From NCBI GenBank assembly GCA_035644395.1, contig DASQOR010000090.1, positions 62,001 through 126,000 on the forward strand: a stretch of DNA of 64,000 bases. The letters are read 5' to 3'. Positions 60,607 through 64,000 of the stretch are shown piece after piece (position 1 is the first letter of the stretch; each line of letters begins with the position of its first letter). The position numbers were made by a program, and so were the translations under genes. The notes under the pieces are model-generated. The model saw only the letters and a program-made list of their open reading frames with translations, was not told the origin of the DNA and made no database searches. Origin of the DNA: JBGPLJ01 sp035644395 (GTDB lineage: Bacteria > Pseudomonadota > Gammaproteobacteria > Steroidobacterales > Steroidobacteraceae).

Positions 60607-61974
60607 TCAGCTCATCTGAAAGAGCTTCTCGACGACTTCCACCTGGCGCTTGTCCGTGAGAAAGAGGATCAGGTGATCGTCGGCCTGGATGAGCGTGTCG
60701 TGATGGGCCATGAGCACCTCCTCGCCGCGCACCACGGCGCCGATGGTCGTGCCCTCGGGGAGGCGGATGTCGCCGATGAGCTGGCCGACCACGCGTGAGC
60801 CGCCGGCGGCGCCCGAGTGCACGATCCCCTCGATGGCCTCGGCGGCCCCGCGGCGCAGGGAATGCACCCTTGCCACGTCGCCCTGGCGCACGTGCGAGAG
60901 CAGCGCGCCCATGGTCACGGTCTGCGGCGAGATGGCGATGTCGATCGGCCCGCTTTCCATGAGCTCCGCATAGGACGGCCGGTTGATGAGCGCCATCACC
61001 TTGCTCGCGCCGAGGCGCTTCGCGAGCATGGCGGACAGGATGTTCGCCTCTTCGGCGTTGGTGAGCGCGCAGAAGATGTCGGCGCTGTCGATGTTCTCCT
61101 CGACCAGCAGTTCCTCATCCGCCGCATCGCCGTGCAGGACGATCGTGTTGGTCAGGATCTCCGAGACACGGCGCGCCCGGCGCGCGTCGCGTTCGATCAG
61201 CTTCACCTGCGTCGTGCGCTCGAGCGCGCGCGCGAGCCGCAAGCCGATGTTGCCGCCGCCCGCGATCACGACGCGCTTGACCGGGTCGCCGAGCTTTCTG
61301 AGCTCGCTCATCACGAGCCGGATATCCTTGCGCGCGGCGAGGAAGAAGACCTCGTCGCCCTCCTCCATGAGGGTATCGCCTTCGAGCTTGATGCTGCGGC
61401 CGTGCCGGTACATGGCGGCAACCCGTGCATCGGTCTTCGGTATGTGCTCGCGCAGGGCACGCAGCTTCTGGCCGACCAGGAAGCCGCCCTTGAGCGCCCG
61501 CACGCCGACGAGCCGCACGCGCCCGTCCGCGAAGTCGAGCACCTGCAGCGCGCCCGGAAACTCGATCAGCCGCTCGATGTACTCCGTGACGAGCTGTTCC
61601 GGGCTGATCCAGACGTCGACGGCGAGGCCGCGGTCGGAGAAGAGCTTTTCGCGCGCCGCATATTCCGTCGTGCGGACCCGCGCGATCTTGGTCGCGGTGC
61701 CATAGAGCGCATACGCGACTTCGCACGCGAGCATGTTCACTTCGTCGCTGTTCGTGAGCGCGACCAGGATGTCGGCGCTTGCGGCGCCGGCTGCATCGAG
61801 CACGGACGGGTGCGCGCCGTTGCCGCAGACCGTGCGGATGTCGAGCCGGTCCTGCAGGTCGCGCAGGAGTTCATCGTTGACATCGATGACGGTGACTTCG
61901 TTCGCTTCCTCGCGCGCCAGCTGATAGGCGGCCGTGCGACCGACCTGGCCGGCACCGATGATGATGATTTTCAC
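60607..61974 (-). CDS. trkA: Trk system potassium uptake protein TrkA
   Basis: This is a 455-residue cytosolic protein with two RCK (NAD-binding plus C) repeats. Rossmann motifs are IIIGAGQVGRTAAYQLA at the N-terminus and VVIAGGGNIGLRLARALE in the middle. It gates TrkH with NAD(H)/ATP. The start is GTG. It is upstream of trkH in a two-gene operon. Confidence 0.97.
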   Translation of the reverse strand: MKIIIIGAGQVGRTAAYQLAREEANEVTVIDVNDELLRDLQDRLDIRTVCGNGAHPSVLDAAGAASADILVALTNSDEVNMLACEVAYALYGTATKIARVRTTEYAAREKLFSDRGLAVDVWISPEQLVTEYIERLIEFPGALQVLDFADGRVRLVGVRALKGGFLVGQKLRALREHIPKTDARVAAMYRHGRSIKLEGDTLMEEGDEVFFLAARKDIRLVMSELRKLGDPVKRVVIAGGGNIGLRLARALERTTQVKLIERDARRARRVSEILTNTIVLHGDAADEELLVEENIDSADIFCALTNAEEANILSAMLAKRLGASKVMALINRPSYAELMESGPIDIAISPQTVTMGALLSHVRQGDVARVHSLRRGAAEAIEGIVHSGAAGGSRVVGQLIGDIRLPEGTTIGAVVRGEEVLMAHHDTLIQADDHLILFLTDKRQVEVVEKLFQMS

Positions 61975-62035
61975 GTTGGTTCGAGTTGTTGGCGCGGGCG
62001 AGCGTGAAATACGCGCCGCGCATTCTAGCGCAACG

Positions 62036-62065
62036 CCCCGGCGGACGGCGCCGGGGCGGTTTTTT
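62036..62065 (+). terminator. Stem-loop with T-run on the plus strand, no gene upstream
   Basis: A perfect 8-bp stem CCCCGGCG (62036-62043) / CGCCGGGG (62049-62056) is followed by CGG and six T residues (62060-62065), an intrinsic-terminator shape. It lies between trkA and the small 53-residue gene, both on the minus strand, so the T-run points the wrong way for either. It could end an antisense or small RNA transcript. Confidence 0.55.
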
Positions 62066-62080
62066 GAGCCGGGCGAAGCC

Positions 62081-62242
62081 TCAGGCGGGACTCGCCTGCC
62101 GGCTGTCGGAGCTGCCGTCCTCGGCGACCGCCGGGCTTCCCCGGTCCCCGGGCGTGCTGGCGCTGCCCGCTTCGATCGCGTAGAACTGCACCGCCGTCAC
62201 GATGATCGCCGCCAGTAATCCTGCGAAATGCTGCTTGCTCAT
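62081..62242 (-). CDS. Small 53-residue single-pass membrane peptide
   Basis: This 53-residue ORF starts MSKQHFAGLLAAIIVTAVQF with one hydrophobic segment (about 7-22) and a polar, Ser/Gly/Asp-rich tail. AAGGAG lies 7 bases before the ATG, which supports a real gene. No family is recognised. It is divergent from the LysR gene and upstream of trkA, separated by the plus-strand stem-loop. Confidence 0.6.
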   Translation of the reverse strand: MSKQHFAGLLAAIIVTAVQFYAIEAGSASTPGDRGSPAVAEDGSSDSRQASPA

Positions 62243-62387
62243 GACCGTCTCCTTGGGCAATAAATAGCCTTGTCCGGGGCTCGTCGGGTGGTTCGATCCT
62301 GCGTTTTCCATGGGGCGTAGTTTGAAGAAGGGCAAAAAGTCAGCAAACGGGAGAGCTGAAGGCGCGGTCAGCAAAGCTGAAGCCTCG

Positions 62388-63281
62388 ATGGCCTTCGATC
62401 GCCTGCCCTTGAATGCGCTTCGGGTGTTCGAAGCGGTGGCGAGCCGCCTGAGTTTCGCGGACGCGGCGGACGCGCTGCATGTCACGGCGGCGGCAGTCAG
62501 CATGCAGATCAAGACGCTCGAGGAATACCTGCAGGTTCCGCTCTTCCTGCGCAAGGGCCGCTCGGTCGAGCTCACGGCGGAGGGCGAGAGGCTGTTGCCC
62601 GGCGTCCGGCGAGGGCTCACTGATCTGCAGGCTTCGATGCAACAGCTGCGCGAGGACCGCGCGGGCGGCCCGCTCAACATCACGACGATCGCTTCATTCC
62701 TGCAGAAATGGCTGCTGCCGCGGCTGCCCCAGTTTCACGACAAGTACCCGGACGTCGACTTGCGCATCCACACGGGCCGCACGCCCGTCGATTTCTCGCA
62801 GTCGACTTTTCATGCGGCCATCCGGATGTCGACCGGCGAGTCGGCGAATGTGCACAATGAGAAGCTGCTCGAGGAGTGGTTCCTGCCGGTCTGCAGCCCG
62901 CAGGTGCTCGCCAAGCACGGCCTGATCGAATCGACGAAGAACCTGAAGGACTTTCCGCTGCTGCGCTCGGACGACGAGCCATGGGATTTCTGGCTGCACC
63001 CAAGCGCGCGCCGCGACTGGAAGGAGAGCGGATCGCTGTTCGACGATTCGCTGACGGTGCTTGCGGCCGCGGAGCAGGGGCAGGGTTATGCGCTCACGCG
63101 CTGGTCGCTCGCGGCCGCGGATCTTGCCTCGGGCCGGTTGGTGCGTGCCAGTGCCACCATCGCGCCTTGCCCGCGCTCGTATTACTTCGTGTGCCCGGAT
63201 GCTTACCTGACGATGCCGAAGGTGAAGCGCCTGCGCGACTGGCTGCGATCGGTGGCCGACGCGTTTCCGGGACCGGGCTGA
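62388..63281 (+). CDS. GcvA-like LysR-family transcriptional regulator
   Basis: This is a 297-residue protein starting MAFDRLPLNALRVFEAVASR, typical of the GcvA branch, with an HTH domain (1-65; FADAADALHVTAAAVSMQIK) and a substrate-binding LysR domain (95-290). An upstream in-frame ATG (62310) would add 26 residues with no homology. Its target is probably the divergent small gene or its own promoter; the inducer is unknown. Confidence 0.9.
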   Translation: MAFDRLPLNALRVFEAVASRLSFADAADALHVTAAAVSMQIKTLEEYLQVPLFLRKGRSVELTAEGERLLPGVRRGLTDLQASMQQLREDRAGGPLNITTIASFLQKWLLPRLPQFHDKYPDVDLRIHTGRTPVDFSQSTFHAAIRMSTGESANVHNEKLLEEWFLPVCSPQVLAKHGLIESTKNLKDFPLLRSDDEPWDFWLHPSARRDWKESGSLFDDSLTVLAAAEQGQGYALTRWSLAAADLASGRLVRASATIAPCPRSYYFVCPDAYLTMPKVKRLRDWLRSVADAFPGPG

Positions 63282-63303
63282 CGGCCGTCCGGGCTCGATT
63301 GCC

Positions 63304-64000
63304 TCAGCCGAGCGGTTCCAGGTTCGCGTAGGCGAGCATCAGCTCCTTCGTGCCCTGGGCCTCAAAGTTCACCTGCACCCGCGCGTTCGCGCCCTGGCCC
63401 TCGAGCCGCAGCACCACGCCGTCTCCGAACTTGTTGTGCCGGACCCGTTGGCCGAGCCGCAAGCCGAACGCCTCGCGCTCGACGAGCGAGGCGCGGGGCG
63501 AGAAGACGGGCCGCGAAATCTGGATGCGCGGGCGCACTTCGTCAATCAGCGCATCCGGAAACTCGTGAATGAAGCGCGATGGTTCGCCGTAACTGTCGAC
63601 GCCGTGCATGCGCCGCTTCTCCGCGTAGGTCAGGTAGAGCCGGCGCATTGCGCGCGTCGTTCCGACGTAGCAGAGCCGCCGCTCCTCTTCGATGCTGCTG
63701 GTGTCACCGGTCGAGCGCTGGTGCGGGAAGAGGCCGTCTTCGAGCCCTGTCAGGAAAACGACCGGGAACTCGAGCCCCTTGGCCGAATGCAGCGTCATCA
63801 TCTGCACGCAGTCCTCCCAGGCCGCGGCCTGGCCTTCTCCCGACTCGAGCACCGCGTGCGCGAGAAAGGCATCGAGCGGTGCCATGTCCGTTTCGTTCTC
63901 CGGCGTGAAGCCGCGCGCGGCGCTAACGAGTTCGTTCAGGTTCTCGACCCGCGCCTCGCCCTTGTCGCCCTTTTCCTGCTTGAAATGCTCGATGAGGCCG
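63304..64000 (-). CDS. uvrD: UvrD/PcrA-like DNA helicase, C-terminal fragment
   Basis: Only the last ~232 codons are in the window. Superfamily 1 motifs are seen: MTLHSAKGLEFPVVFL and GLEDGLFPHQR (motif V region), then EEERRLCYVGTTRAMRRLYL (motif VI). The C-terminus has the Tudor-like VRHNKFGDGVVLRLEG. This matches the DNA repair helicase UvrD (helicase II). Motifs I-IV lie beyond the right edge, so UvrD versus Rep/PcrA cannot be fully separated, but the C-terminal tail favours UvrD. Confidence 0.92.
   Translation of the reverse strand, partial: GLIEHFKQEKGDKGEARVENLNELVSAARGFTPENETDMAPLDAFLAHAVLESGEGQAAAWEDCVQMMTLHSAKGLEFPVVFLTGLEDGLFPHQRSTGDTSSIEEERRLCYVGTTRAMRRLYLTYAEKRRMHGVDSYGEPSRFIHEFPDALIDEVRPRIQISRPVFSPRASLVEREAFGLRLGQRVRHNKFGDGVVLRLEGQGANARVQVNFEAQGTKELMLAYANLEPLG

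Noticed and set aside
1..64000. tRNA, rRNA, CRISPR arrays, insertion sequences
   Set aside because: I scanned the gaps by eye for cloverleaf hairpins, repeat-spacer arrays and transposase motifs and saw none. A tRNAscan or CRISPR finder run would settle it.

Overview
The window is GC-rich DNA from a Gammaproteobacterium and spans the replication-origin end of a chromosome. The evidence is the order yidC-yidD-rnpA-rpmH | dnaA-dnaN-recF-gyrB, followed by gammaproteobacterial gene blocks: glyQ-glyS-plsC, glnA-ntrB-ntrC, rhodanese-grxC-secB-gpsA, envC with ctpA, tatABC, and trkA-trkH. Two very large TonB-dependent receptors, an ACE-type dipeptidase and many SAM or 2-oxoglutarate enzymes suggest a free-living environmental lineage, perhaps near Steroidobacterales, Nevskiales or Xanthomonadales. 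That placement is inference; no marker-gene comparison could be run.

Layout. Positions 1-7519 hold the origin block, with a DnaA-box cluster and an AT-rich stretch between dnaA and dnaN. Positions 7520-11258 hold the minus-strand glyQ-glyS-plsC operon. Positions 11259-16288 are a nitrogen-control island: three NtrC-like sites and a sigma-54 promoter precede glnA, then a DUF4124 protein and ntrBC. Positions 16289-24314 carry an NNMT-like methyltransferase behind a folded leader, mscS, a class 1B pyrD, trmL, gpsA, secB, grxC, a rhodanese and envC. Positions 24518-30596 hold two c-di-GMP-type proteins around the protease gene ctpA, then a MOSC protein and an RRM protein. Positions 30697-38468 hold small membrane proteins, an EamA transporter beginning inside a long inverted repeat, and a peptide-use group (OPT transporter, M2 dipeptidase, POT transporter). 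Positions 38572-41532 hold tatABC, dtd and a decayed MFS gene.

Positions 41551-57591 are the most unusual part: a TPR-sulfotransferase, a TonB-dependent receptor, a second sulfotransferase-like protein, a PKHD-type 2OG-Fe(II) hydroxylase, two divergent TPR-linked Asp/Asn beta-hydroxylases, a small periplasmic protein, a LytS/LytTR-type two-component pair and a second receptor. Their association suggests a regulated surface-uptake locus linked to protein or peptide modification (hydroxylation and sulfation). The substrate cannot be read from sequence. The window closes with a receiver-like/Ser-Thr kinase fusion, trkAH, a 53-residue membrane peptide, a GcvA-like LysR regulator and the 3' end of a UvrD-family helicase gene.

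No rRNA, tRNA, CRISPR array, insertion sequence or prophage was seen. Most genes are packed with short gaps or 4-bp overlaps. Stretches over 300 bases without a gene occur only at 11259-11667, 16289-16717, 40500-40894, 43537-43901 and 53929-54525.
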